From: Opitutales bacterium
GTDB taxonomy: Bacteria; Verrucomicrobiota; Verrucomicrobiia; Opitutales; Seribacteraceae
Direction: 5' to 3'
Length of the DNA stretch: 32,013 bases
Assembly (NCBI GenBank): GCA_029251885.1
Contig: JAQXCL010000070.1
Coordinates: 1-32,013 of the forward strand
This document shows, piece after piece, positions 8,357 through 15,874 of this stretch. A program made the position numbers and the translations under genes. Numbering within the stretch: position 1 is the first letter of the stretch; every line of letters starts with the position of its first letter. The notes under the pieces are model-generated. The model was given only the letters and a program-made list of their open reading frames with translations. It ran no database searches and was not told where the DNA came from.

Positions 8357-9847
8357 ATGAATCCCAAAAGAGACCACTTAAAAGGTGCTAAAGACTATTA
8401 CGATGTTGTAGTAGTCGGAAGTGGTCTGGGGGGATTAACAGGTGCTAATTGTTTAGCAAAACAAGGACACTCTGTACTCTTGCTAGAAAATCACTATCAA
8501 TTTGGAGGCTTAGCAACATGGTTTAAGCGGGCAGGGGGACATATTTTTGATATTTCACTCCATGGATTTCCTGTAGGCATGATTAAGTCTTGCCGTAGAT
8601 ATTGGACCAAGGAAATTGCTGATTCGATTGTTCAATTAAAGAATATACGATTTGTTAATCCGCAATACGATCTTAGGACCACATTTGATCGAATGGACTT
8701 TACTAATATTCTTCACAATACCTTTAAGATTGCTCGTGAAAGGGTGGAAGAATTTTACGATCACTTGCGCAAGATGGATTATTTTGCTCAAGATGGACGT
8801 ACCATCGGGGATCTCCTTGAAGAATTCTTCCCAGGACGTGACGATGTCAAGAGGCTCCTGTTAGAACCAATTTCCTACGCAAATGGCTCATCCTTTATGG
8901 ATCCTGCGATTGCTTATGGGATTGTTTTTACTAACTTCATGCGCAAGGGGATTTATACCTTTAAAGACGGGACCGACTCTTTAATCCGTAAAATGGTTGA
9001 TGAATTACGAAGCAATGGAGCAGAACTGCGACGCCAATGTTTGGTTGAAAAACTGATTACTGAAGAGAGAGATGGAAAATCCTGCGTAACTGGAGTTATC
9101 GTTAATGGAAAAAAAATTCGCTGTGGAGCTGTTCTTTCTAATGCAAATCTAAAAAACACTATCGAAAGTATGCTTGGCCTTTCCAAATTACCAAAGAAGT
9201 TTGCCTCTCAAGCCAAAGAAGTTCGACTAAATAGCACATCCTGCCAAGTTTACATCGGGCTGAAAAAAGGGGCAGTGATTCCAGAATCGGTTGGCGACCT
9301 GATATTCACATCGGAATCTGCAAATTTCTCGACCGATGAACTCGCAGACTTTCACACTACAAGCCGTACTTTTTCGATTTACTACCCAGACACCCGACCT
9401 CATCGAAAAGACCCAAGATACAGCATTGTTGCCTCTTTAAATGCGAATTGGAAAGATTGGGGGAAACTAACCGATGAAGAATACGAAAAAGCTAAAAAAA
9501 GACTTTGCGAGGAAAGTTTGGAGGCCCTTGAAAAAATAATTCCTGATATCAGGGATAAAATTGATCATTTGGAAGCGGCCAGTCCAAGAACCATAAAACA
9601 TTATACCCAACATGCAAACGGGGCAACATTCGGAACCAAGTTCGAAGGCTTAGAAGTTTCAGGAGACTTACCGAAATACGCACCCGGACTTTTTCATGCC
9701 GGCTCGGTAGGAATTATCATGTCCGGCTGGCTTGGTACCATTAATTACGGAGTAATTACAGCTAATAAAATAGATAGCTTTTTACGGCTCAAATCAGGTA
9801 AGGACAGTCCAGACGATACAGACGAGTCTACCTTTGCCATTGCCTGA
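8357..9847 (+). CDS. FAD-dependent oxidoreductase, CrtI / retinol saturase-like
   Basis: This 496-residue protein has the dinucleotide-binding motif [20 protein letters not shown] (GSGLGG at 21-26) followed by [13 protein letters not shown]. The C-terminal FAD motif is [21 protein letters not shown]. This is the phytoene desaturase / carotenoid isomerase / all-trans-retinol 13,14-reductase superfamily, which adds, removes or isomerises double bonds in long hydrophobic chains. Length is normal. No other carotenoid genes (crtB, crtE) are nearby. Instead it lies 33 bases before a fabZ-like gene and the oleAB genes, which suggests a lipid or polyene substrate (inference). The exact reaction cannot be told from sequence. 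Confidence 0.85.
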   Translation: MNPKRDHLKGAKDYYDVVVVGSGLGGLTGANCLAKQGHSVLLLENHYQFGGLATWFKRAGGHIFDISLHGFPVGMIKSCRRYWTKEIADSIVQLKNIRFVNPQYDLRTTFDRMDFTNILHNTFKIARERVEEFYDHLRKMDYFAQDGRTIGDLLEEFFPGRDDVKRLLLEPISYANGSSFMDPAIAYGIVFTNFMRKGIYTFKDGTDSLIRKMVDELRSNGAELRRQCLVEKLITEERDGKSCVTGVIVNGKKIRCGAVLSNANLKNTIESMLGLSKLPKKFASQAKEVRLNSTSCQVYIGLKKGAVIPESVGDLIFTSESANFSTDELADFHTTSRTFSIYYPDTRPHRKDPRYSIVASLNANWKDWGKLTDEEYEKAKKRLCEESLEALEKIIPDIRDKIDHLEAASPRTIKHYTQHANGATFGTKFEGLEVSGDLPKYAPGLFHAGSVGIIMSGWLGTINYGVITANKIDSFLRLKSGKDSPDDTDESTFAIA

Positions 9848-9880
9848 GAGGCTTTAATTCTCTAGCTCTCTTCCTTGACT

Positions 9881-10324
9881 ATGGAAGAAATTTATCGTCG
9901 CATTCCTCATCGCCCCCCCTTTCTCTTTATCGATAAAATTATCGAGATTACAGAAACAGGGGCTCGTGCAGCTCTAACAATCCGTCCGGACTTTTCTTTT
10001 TTCGAAGGACACTATCCAGGTAATCCAATTATGCCTGGGGTTCTCCTATGTGAATCGGTTTTTCAAACGGGTGCCATTTTCCTGGCTGACCACTTGCAGT
10101 CCGAATCCTTAACTGACAAATCAGTAACTCCTGTACTTTCGAGAATTCGAGACGCTCGATTCAAGCGCATGGTAAAACCAGGTGACGAGGTTGAAATATC
10201 TGTAACTCTAGGCGAAAAAATGGGTCAGTTCTTCACCATGACAGGAGAAATTCGAAAAGAAGGTAAAGTTGCTCTGACTATATCTTATGCACTGGCCATG
10301 GTTAGAGAAAATCCCTCCCAGTGA
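9881..10324 (+). CDS. fabZ: FabZ-like 3-hydroxyacyl-ACP dehydratase
   Basis: This hot-dog fold dehydratase removes water from 3-hydroxyacyl-ACP in fatty acid elongation. Motifs are RIPHRPPFLFIDKI and FFEGHYPGNPIMPGVLLCES, with the catalytic His at 44 and Glu at 58 (numbered from the chosen start). I chose ATG 9881 rather than the track's TTG 9875 because it gives the family's usual 'Mxxxx.ipHR.PFL' start; 147 residues is a normal length. The stop overlaps the next gene's GTG (GTGA, 10321-10324). Because it sits between a CrtI-type oxidoreductase and fabI-oleA-oleB, it is probably a pathway-specific copy rather than the housekeeping enzyme, but that is inference. Confidence 0.88.
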   Translation: MEEIYRRIPHRPPFLFIDKIIEITETGARAALTIRPDFSFFEGHYPGNPIMPGVLLCESVFQTGAIFLADHLQSESLTDKSVTPVLSRIRDARFKRMVKPGDEVEISVTLGEKMGQFFTMTGEIRKEGKVALTISYALAMVRENPSQ

Positions 10325-11133
10325 GTTTTCTTAACCTCAGAGGAAAAAACTTTTTAGTCGTTGGAATTGCCAACCGCAAGAGTGTAGCCTGGGCCATTGC
10401 CAAGATATTAGAATCTGAAGGGGCAAACCTGCTTTATTGTGTTCGCAGCGAAAAACGACGTTTGGAGTTACAAAAAATCATTCCTTCACCAAGCCCGATT
10501 TTCATCTGTGATTTTGAAAATACTGCGGACTTAGAAAATTTACAGACCTCTCTAGAATCCGAGCGAGAACTCCAATTAAACGGCGTTGTCCATTCCATCG
10601 CCTTTGCCAATTATACTGATGGAGTAAAACCATTTTACGAAACCAAAAGAGAGGACTTTCTTCAAGCTACTCAAATTTCATCTTTTTCCTTGGTCGAATT
10701 GGCAAGGATCTGCAAACCATTCCTGGTAAAAGATGCTTCCTTTATAACCATTGGTATTTCTTCCACTGAAGTAACTGCTGAGAATTATGGATATATGGCC
10801 CCTATAAAAGCATCTTTGGAAGCTTCTATAAGATACCTTGCCAAATCATTCTCAAAGGATACTTCAGTAAGATTTAATTCGGTAAATGCTGGTCCTTTGA
10901 AAACCAGTGCATCAGCAGGAATCCCCGGATATCTCGTTAATTATTTGTATGCTGAAAAATTGACATTTCGAAAGAAAGCTTTGCAAACCGAAGAAGTTGC
11001 CAACTTGGCCGCCTTTTTATTGAGCCCTCGCTCCTCTGGAATTAATGGGCAAGGAATTGTCATTGATGCAGGAATGGGAATGAATTATTTCGATCAGGAA
11101 ATTGTTCAGGAAGCCATGCGTTTGAATCCATGA
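10321..11133 (+). CDS. fabI: FabI-like enoyl-ACP reductase
   Basis: This is a short-chain dehydrogenase fold of the FabI type, which reduces enoyl-ACP with NAD(P)H in the last step of each fatty acid cycle. Evidence: VVGIANRKSVAWAIAK near the N-terminus (the FabI form of the nucleotide motif), HSIAFAN, and YGYMAPIKASLEASIRYLA carrying the Tyr-x6-Lys pair at Y156 and K163. It ends with the usual GQGIVIDAGMGMN. Length 270 is normal. The tyrosine expected ten residues before Y156 in FabI is not seen: the stretch reads FITIGISSTE. The start is GTG overlapping the fabZ stop, and the stop overlaps the oleA ATG. It may be a diverged reductase serving the Ole enzymes. Confidence 0.85.
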   Translation: MSFLNLRGKNFLVVGIANRKSVAWAIAKILESEGANLLYCVRSEKRRLELQKIIPSPSPIFICDFENTADLENLQTSLESERELQLNGVVHSIAFANYTDGVKPFYETKREDFLQATQISSFSLVELARICKPFLVKDASFITIGISSTEVTAENYGYMAPIKASLEASIRYLAKSFSKDTSVRFNSVNAGPLKTSASAGIPGYLVNYLYAEKLTFRKKALQTEEVANLAAFLLSPRSSGINGQGIVIDAGMGMNYFDQEIVQEAMRLNP

Positions 11134-12158
11134 GTTTATCATCTGTGGTAATTGAAGGGATGGCTTACTCCCTGCCTCCCGAAATTTATACATCTTCTGA
11201 TATCGAAAAGAAGCTTTCTCCACTGTATGAATCTTTAAAATTACCCACTGGTCGCTTAGAGCTGATGACCGGAATCTCTGAGCGCCGACTTTGGCCGAGC
11301 AACTTCAAACCCTCTCAAGCCTCTGCCGAAGCTGGGCTTAAGCTGTTACAATCAGGAATTGATGGAAGCGAAGTGGATTTACTTATTCATTGCTCGGTCT
11401 GCCGAGATCGCTTGGAACCTGCTACTGCATCTTATGTTCATCGATTGATGGGACTGGGAGGCGGTACCCAAATCCTTGATATTTCCAATGCTTGCCTTGG
11501 TTTTTTAAATGCATTGGTACTGGCAGGTTCGATGATTGAAACTGGGCAAATTCGCCGAGCCATTTTGGTCTCTGGAGAGAATGGGGCACCTTTGGTTGAA
11601 AAAACCATTCAATTATTGAATGAGGATGATCATACCCGAAAATCGATCAAGCCATTTTTTGCCAACCTAACCATCGGAGCAAGTGCGGTCGCATGGTCCA
11701 TTGCCCATCGAGACTTAGTTGATAAAGATTGTCCAACCTTGGGTTCATGGGCCACGGAAACCGATACTTCCTACAATGAATTATGCCAAGGGGATGCCTC
11801 CGGTGATGACTTGGTCATGCAGACCGACTCGGAAGAACTTCTGCATGCGGGTATTTCAGTAGCTCAACGGGCATGGGCTAAATTTCTTAAAGTTCAAGAT
11901 TGGGAACCTAATGATCCAGAACTTATAATCACTCATCAAGTCGGGAAAGCACACACGCAGGCAGTGCTTGAAGCCCTTTCCGTTGATCCATCAATCAATT
12001 TTTCAAGCTTTGAACACCTGGGTAACTGCGGATCCGCATCCCTACCCATAACATATACTCTTGCGTGTGAAAAAGATCCGCAAAACCTCATAAGGAAAAC
12101 GGCACTATTGGGAATAGGCAGTGGTCTATCCAGCTTAATGCTTTCGATTAATCCTTGA
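11130..12158 (+). CDS. oleA: OleA-like acyl-CoA/ACP head-to-head condensing thiolase
   Basis: OleA joins two fatty acyl chains head to head by a non-decarboxylative Claisen condensation, giving a 2-alkyl-3-ketoacid for olefin or ketone synthesis. The protein (342 residues) is of the thiolase/KAS III superfamily. It resembles characterised OleA more than FabH: ISERRLW early, CSVCRDRLEPATAS (Glu96, the OleA-specific glutamate at the partner's active site), ISNACLGFLNA (nucleophile Cys122), ITHQVGKAHT (His269), LGNCGSASLPI (Asn299) and LLGIGSGLSS. So the Cys-His-Asn triad plus the OleA glutamate are intact. It overlaps fabI upstream (ATGA) and oleB downstream (TTGA). The alternative, a KAS III-like enzyme of another lipid pathway, is less likely given the neighbouring oleB. 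Confidence 0.88.
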   Translation: MSLSSVVIEGMAYSLPPEIYTSSDIEKKLSPLYESLKLPTGRLELMTGISERRLWPSNFKPSQASAEAGLKLLQSGIDGSEVDLLIHCSVCRDRLEPATASYVHRLMGLGGGTQILDISNACLGFLNALVLAGSMIETGQIRRAILVSGENGAPLVEKTIQLLNEDDHTRKSIKPFFANLTIGASAVAWSIAHRDLVDKDCPTLGSWATETDTSYNELCQGDASGDDLVMQTDSEELLHAGISVAQRAWAKFLKVQDWEPNDPELIITHQVGKAHTQAVLEALSVDPSINFSSFEHLGNCGSASLPITYTLACEKDPQNLIRKTALLGIGSGLSSLMLSINP

Positions 12159-13042
12159 ACATTCCATCCAATCTTAAGGATTCTTATCCTTTTGAACCTA
12201 AGCGGTTCAAACTTTCCAGCGGACATTCCCTGAGCTATCTGGACGAAGGTAGTGATGAGAAAACGCCCACATTATTCCTTCACGGTAATCCCACCTGGTC
12301 TTTTTATTACCGAAAGGCCGTCCGTTTTTGGAAGGATCATAGCAGGTGTATTGCAGTTGATCATTTAGGTTGTGGGCTTTCTGACAAGCCAAGTTCTTCT
12401 TCTTTTTCCTATAACCTGCAAAATCATGCTAACAATCTTTTGGAGTTGGTTGATTCATTAAACCTTCAAAACTTTAATTTAGTGGTGCATGATTGGGGAG
12501 GAGCAATTGGAATGACTGCTTTTGCGGATCAAGCTCATCGAATTCGTAAGATCGTATTGCTCAATACAGCTGCCTTTCCATCACGGGATGTACCTCGCCG
12601 TATTCTGTTCTGTCGACTTCCAGTCATTGGTGAATTTTTTGTCCGGGCACTCAATGGATTTGCTGGTCCGGCAACTTGGATGGCATCATCCAAAGGAATG
12701 ACAGACTCAGCTAAAAAAGGATTGCTCCAACCTTATGGGAATTGGAAAAATCGTGTGGCTATCTGGAATTTTGTTAGAGACATTCCTTACGAGCTTAATC
12801 ATCCAACCCTTTCAATTCTTCAATCCACGGCAGAAAAGCTAAAGGGATTCTCAACCACTCCAGCGATGGCATGCTGGGGAATGAAAGACTTTTGCTTCCA
12901 TGGTGGGTATTTAAAAAAATGGGAGAAGCAATGGCCCCATATAATATCCCATCGTTTTGCAGATTCGGGTCACTATATTTTGGAAGATTCTTTTGAAGAT
13001 GTAAGGGCCAAAGTAGAACCCTTCTTGTTTGCCAATGAGTAA
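12155..13042 (+). CDS. oleB: OleB-like alpha/beta hydrolase (beta-lactone decarboxylase)
   Basis: OleB is a haloalkane dehalogenase-like enzyme that decarboxylates a cis-beta-lactone to a cis-olefin, the last step of the Ole pathway. Matching parts: YLDEG, FLHGNPTWSF (oxyanion region), DHLGCGLSDKP, VVHDWGGAIG (nucleophile Asp113), NTAAFPS, YGNWKNR, RDIPYE, and ADSGHYILED (His273), with WGMKDFCF as a candidate for the acid. The NTAAFP, NWKNR and DIP motifs set OleB apart from ordinary dehalogenases. 295 residues is a normal length. The start is TTG (12155) inside the oleA stop, so expression depends on oleA translation. The beta-lactone would need OleC and OleD, which are not in this window. 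Confidence 0.87.
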   Translation: MNIPSNLKDSYPFEPKRFKLSSGHSLSYLDEGSDEKTPTLFLHGNPTWSFYYRKAVRFWKDHSRCIAVDHLGCGLSDKPSSSSFSYNLQNHANNLLELVDSLNLQNFNLVVHDWGGAIGMTAFADQAHRIRKIVLLNTAAFPSRDVPRRILFCRLPVIGEFFVRALNGFAGPATWMASSKGMTDSAKKGLLQPYGNWKNRVAIWNFVRDIPYELNHPTLSILQSTAEKLKGFSTTPAMACWGMKDFCFHGGYLKKWEKQWPHIISHRFADSGHYILEDSFEDVRAKVEPFLFANE

Positions 13043-13107
13043 GACTGGAGGAAGTCAGCTGCTTCCGCTTGCCAAGCCAAGCAGACGGAACCATCTTAGA
13101 TACAAGC

Positions 13108-13329
13108 ATGAGCAAGAAAACTCCATTAAAGAATCGATCTGAGAGATCCGGTAACCTTGTATCAATTGCTCCTTATGATAGTACCTCTAATGCTTATAAA
13201 AAGGACTCTCAACAGAGCCCACAAACTGGGTTCGGGGCCTACCTTACTGTTGCAATCCTGGTCTTTTTAGTGGTCTTTTTTGTCGGCATTTATGAACTTG
13301 TCGTGGAAACGTGGATACGACTGAAATAG
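13108..13329 (+). CDS. Small single-pass membrane protein, unknown
   Basis: From the ATG at 13108 this gives 73 residues: a polar N-terminal half with SERSGNLVSIAPYD, then one hydrophobic helix (AYLTVAILVFLVVFFVGIYEL) near the C-terminus. The track starts at TTG 13069; I prefer the ATG. The end overlaps the recombinase start by 19 bases. I do not recognise it. It could be the last gene of the ole-type cluster or a leader of the xer gene. No cysteine pair, lipobox or enzyme motif is seen. Confidence 0.55.
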   Translation: MSKKTPLKNRSERSGNLVSIAPYDSTSNAYKKDSQQSPQTGFGAYLTVAILVFLVVFFVGIYELVVETWIRLK

Positions 13330-14258
13330 AATTAGAAAACAAAAGGGAACCGGAAAATCCGAAACCGGAGGTAGTTCGATTCTTAGACCACTTGTCCCTG
13401 GAGCGAAGATTATCTGCCCACACATTACGGAACTACAAAGGAGCCCTTCAAAAGTTTGCCCTTTGGCTATGCCAGGAGTCAAAAGAAAAGAAACTCATTA
13501 AGGTGGATAGGCAAATTGCCCGGTCTTATCTTATTGAGGCTCAAAATTCTTTATCTCGTAGAACTTTAGCCAATCAAGTGTCGGCTCTACGCTGCTTTTA
13601 CCAGTTTTGCCAAACCCGTGGCTGGGCAAACTCCAATCCTTTTAAAAACTTATCTCTGCCTAAAGCTGAAAAATCTCTCCCAAAATTTTTAACTGAGAAA
13701 CAGGCACGCGCCCTTATGTCAGCCCCGACCTTGGTTCACCAAGACTCCAATCATGCTGATTTTCTGGCGACACGCGATGGGATCATTCTTGAACTCATGT
13801 ATGGTGCCGGACTTCGAGTAAGCGAGGTCGTGTGCTTAAATTATGAACACTTAGATCTGCCCAACAGGATAATTCGAGTAATAGGAAAAGGGAATAAGGA
13901 ACGAACCTGTCCAATTGTAGCAATTACCGCATCAAAGCTCGTTCATCTTCGAAAGTCCTACAGCAATGACGCCTCGCTGCATGCTCCTGTATTTACAAAT
14001 CAATCAGGGAAAAGACTTACAACGAGATGGGTACAATTGTTTCTCAAAAAATGCCTAAAAACTGCATCGCTTCCACAAGACTTTACACCTCACAAACTCA
14101 GGCATTCCTTTGCCACCCATCTTTTAGATAATGGGGCTGACCTCCGAGCAGTCCAAGAACTCCTCGGGCATGCAAGCCTATCCACCACCCAAGTGTACAC
14201 GCATGTATCTGTGGGGAGGTTAAAAAATGCTCATAAACTCGCCCACCCGAGAGCCTGA
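13311..14258 (+). CDS. Tyrosine recombinase XerC/XerD
   Basis: XerC/XerD recombinases resolve chromosome dimers at dif. The N-terminal SAM-like core-binding domain contains LSAHTLRNYKGALQKFA. The catalytic domain has all six expected residues: Arg169 (GAGLRVSEV), Lys193 (IGKGNKER), His261 and Arg264 (HKLRHSFATH), His287 (LLGHASLST) and nucleophile Tyr296 (VYTHVS). 315 residues is standard for XerC/XerD, and the sequence gives no sign of a phage or transposon integrase. The GTG start at 13311 lies inside the upstream small membrane protein gene. Whether it is XerC or XerD cannot be told from this window. No attachment site or mobile cargo was seen beside it. Confidence 0.92.
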   Translation: MDTTEIELENKREPENPKPEVVRFLDHLSLERRLSAHTLRNYKGALQKFALWLCQESKEKKLIKVDRQIARSYLIEAQNSLSRRTLANQVSALRCFYQFCQTRGWANSNPFKNLSLPKAEKSLPKFLTEKQARALMSAPTLVHQDSNHADFLATRDGIILELMYGAGLRVSEVVCLNYEHLDLPNRIIRVIGKGNKERTCPIVAITASKLVHLRKSYSNDASLHAPVFTNQSGKRLTTRWVQLFLKKCLKTASLPQDFTPHKLRHSFATHLLDNGADLRAVQELLGHASLSTTQVYTHVSVGRLKNAHKLAHPRA

Positions 14259-14268
14259 GCTTAGTATT

Positions 14269-14547
14269 ATGGTTAGATGCACCTTAATTTTCCTCCCCTT
14301 ATCCATTGCAATGTTTTTTTGGTTGAAAGATGGTGCCAGGCTTTCTTTTTGGGCAACCAGTGAGGAAATTCATCAAGAAATACCAGTAGTCGAAGGAATG
14401 CCTGAACTGGGCACTCAAACTCAAGTAATTTGGAAAGATCGTTTTATATGTGGTATCGAAACTCCAATATTGGGCTTAACATTTTCTTCACTCCTGACCC
14501 TGAGTTCGTTTTATCAAAAAAGAAGATTGAAAAATTTGCCTCACTGA
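14269..14547 (+). CDS. Small two-helix membrane protein, unknown
   Basis: The ATG at 14269 gives 92 residues with two hydrophobic stretches (TLIFLPLSIAMFFWL near the start and PILGLTFSSLLTLSSFY near the end) and a polar loop between them. The track's earlier ATG at 14227 overlaps the recombinase and adds a proline- and charge-rich leader, so I chose the later start. It ends KKRRLKNLP after the last helix, so both ends would be cytosolic. It lies 10 bases after xer and 14 bases before the yceI-like gene. No family is recognised. Confidence 0.5.
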   Translation: MVRCTLIFLPLSIAMFFWLKDGARLSFWATSEEIHQEIPVVEGMPELGTQTQVIWKDRFICGIETPILGLTFSSLLTLSSFYQKRRLKNLPH

Positions 14548-14561
14548 TTCGTACTAACTGC

Positions 14562-15164
14562 ATGAATTTATTTTATTTTTTTTTATTAATTGCTCCTCTT
14601 TGCATATTCGGGTCGCCCAAATCATTTGATTTTAAGGACCCCAAAGGGGTAAATACCATCATTTTTCAATTGGATGCATTATTGGAATCTATAAACGGTT
14701 CGGCTGGGGGAATTTCCGGAACGATTTCCTACGATCCAACGAAACCAGAATCGACCAAGGGTTCAATTGTTTTGGATGCATCAAGCCTAAGGGTAGATAA
14801 TTCTGTGCTTCAGGAACATATGCACGGAGAAGGCTGGCTTCATGTATCAAAATTCCCTCAAATTGTATTCACACTTTCGAACCTTAGAAACATCAAAACA
14901 GAAGCTCGTGTCCTCAAGGCAACAGCTGATGGGAAAATGACTATTCGAAATGTTACTATAATCATGGAAGTTCCAGTTGAACTGACATATCTCGAAGGCT
15001 TGCTTGAAAAAAGAAATAAAACCCCAGGAGATTTACTAGTAGTTCGGTCAAAATTCAAAGTAAAGAGGGACGATTTCGGAATCAAGCCCGGAGAATATTT
15101 AGATAAAGTTGCTAACGAGATTGAAATCTCGATTAATCTTGCCGGAGCCTTCCCAACTCAATAA
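14562..15164 (+). CDS. Secreted YceI family protein
   Basis: It begins MNLFYFFLLIAPLCIFGSP, a signal peptide of about 18 residues, then a lipocalin-like beta-barrel. YceI-type elements are FDFKDPKGVNTIIFQLDALL, ISGTISYDP, LDASSLRVDNSVLQEHMHGE, HVSKFPQIVFTLSN and the late KVKRDDFGIKPG. YceI proteins are periplasmic and bind isoprenoid or other hydrophobic chains. The family is about 190 residues; this gives 200 with the signal. The track start (14430) reads through the upstream gene in another frame and lacks a signal, so ATG 14562 is the start. It is followed by a strong terminator. Confidence 0.88.
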   Translation: MNLFYFFLLIAPLCIFGSPKSFDFKDPKGVNTIIFQLDALLESINGSAGGISGTISYDPTKPESTKGSIVLDASSLRVDNSVLQEHMHGEGWLHVSKFPQIVFTLSNLRNIKTEARVLKATADGKMTIRNVTIIMEVPVELTYLEGLLEKRNKTPGDLLVVRSKFKVKRDDFGIKPGEYLDKVANEIEISINLAGAFPTQ

Positions 15165-15206
15165 TTTAGACTCTTACCCCATGAGAGAGAAATCTCTCAC
15201 CCCAAT

Positions 15207-15244
15207 AAGCGAGAGCGCCCCTAAGCGTTCTCGCTTTTTTTTTT
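15207..15244 (+). terminator. Rho-independent terminator after yceI-like gene
   Basis: A 12-bp stem (AAGCGAGAGCGC paired with GCGTTCTCGCTT, one G-T pair) with loop CCCTAA is followed directly by a run of T. It separates the xer-yceI group from cysCDN. A small hairpin (TGAGAGA, loop GAAA, TCTCTCA) lies just upstream at 15182-15199. Confidence 0.88.
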
Positions 15245-15270
15245 AGATATGTTAATTTCTTCCTTTTTTC

Positions 15271-15870
15271 GTGAAAAACAAGAATATCCATCCGATTTCT
15301 GATCGTTTAATTGCTCAAACTGAGAAAGAGAAACTTCTCGGAAGTAAAGGTATGGTCTTTTGGCTTTATGGCTTATCTGGTTCCGGAAAAAGTACCATGG
15401 TTGTAGAGATGGAAAGACGCTTGCATAAAAAAAACATTCATTCCGTAGTTCTAGATGGTGACAACCTCCGTTCAGGACTGAACCAGGACTTAAGCTTCTC
15501 CGAAAAAGACCGTCGTGAAAATATTCGTCGAGTTAGTGAGGTGGCCAAAATCTTTTCAGAAAATGGCATTATTGTTTTCGTTTCATTGATTACCCCATTG
15601 CGTGAATTCCGTCAAAGTGCACGAACGATTATCGGAGATGATTATTTTCAGGAGGTTTTCGTCAAAGCCTCCTTTAATACTTGCCAGGAACGAGATGTGA
15701 AAGGCCTGTATGCCAAAGCAAGTGATGGACTGGTGCCTTCTTTTACAGGGCAGGGGTCTGATTTTGAAGAACCCGTAGATCAACAATTTATTATAGACAG
15801 CGAAAAAGAGAGTGAGGATGTTTCATCTGAAAAACTTTTTCAATTCGTGCTCGATTCAATTTCTCTTTAA
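15271..15870 (+). CDS. cysC: Adenylylsulfate kinase CysC
   Basis: CysC phosphorylates adenylylsulfate (APS) at the 3' position with ATP, making PAPS. The P-loop GLSGSGKS is at 34-41, followed by VVLDGDNLRSGLNQDLSFSE, the DRRENIRRV motif and FVSLITPLREFRQSAR, all family marks. FVKASFNTCQERDVKGLYAKA is the CysC lid region. 199 residues is the length of a stand-alone kinase. The start is GTG at 15271, 26 bases after the terminator's T-run, so the operon's promoter should lie in or just after the terminator. cysD follows after 4 bases. Confidence 0.94.
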   Translation: MKNKNIHPISDRLIAQTEKEKLLGSKGMVFWLYGLSGSGKSTMVVEMERRLHKKNIHSVVLDGDNLRSGLNQDLSFSEKDRRENIRRVSEVAKIFSENGIIVFVSLITPLREFRQSARTIIGDDYFQEVFVKASFNTCQERDVKGLYAKASDGLVPSFTGQGSDFEEPVDQQFIIDSEKESEDVSSEKLFQFVLDSISL

Positions 15871-15874
15871 ACAA

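Noticed and set aside
8357-9847. Carotenoid biosynthesis cluster
   Set aside because: Only the CrtI-like FAD enzyme is present. No phytoene synthase, GGPP synthase or cyclase is nearby, and the neighbours are fatty-acid and Ole genes.
13311-14258. XerC-like recombinase as evidence of an integrated element
   Set aside because: Length and motifs fit the housekeeping dimer-resolution enzymes. No attachment repeats, phage genes or tRNA were seen beside it.
14430-14561. Extended N-terminus of the yceI-like ORF in the track
   Set aside because: It reads another gene's sequence out of frame and would bury the signal peptide that starts at ATG 14562.
15812-15874. Extended N-terminus of cysD in the track
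   Set aside because: It lies inside cysC and is not part of the CysD family; the ATG at 15875 gives the expected start.
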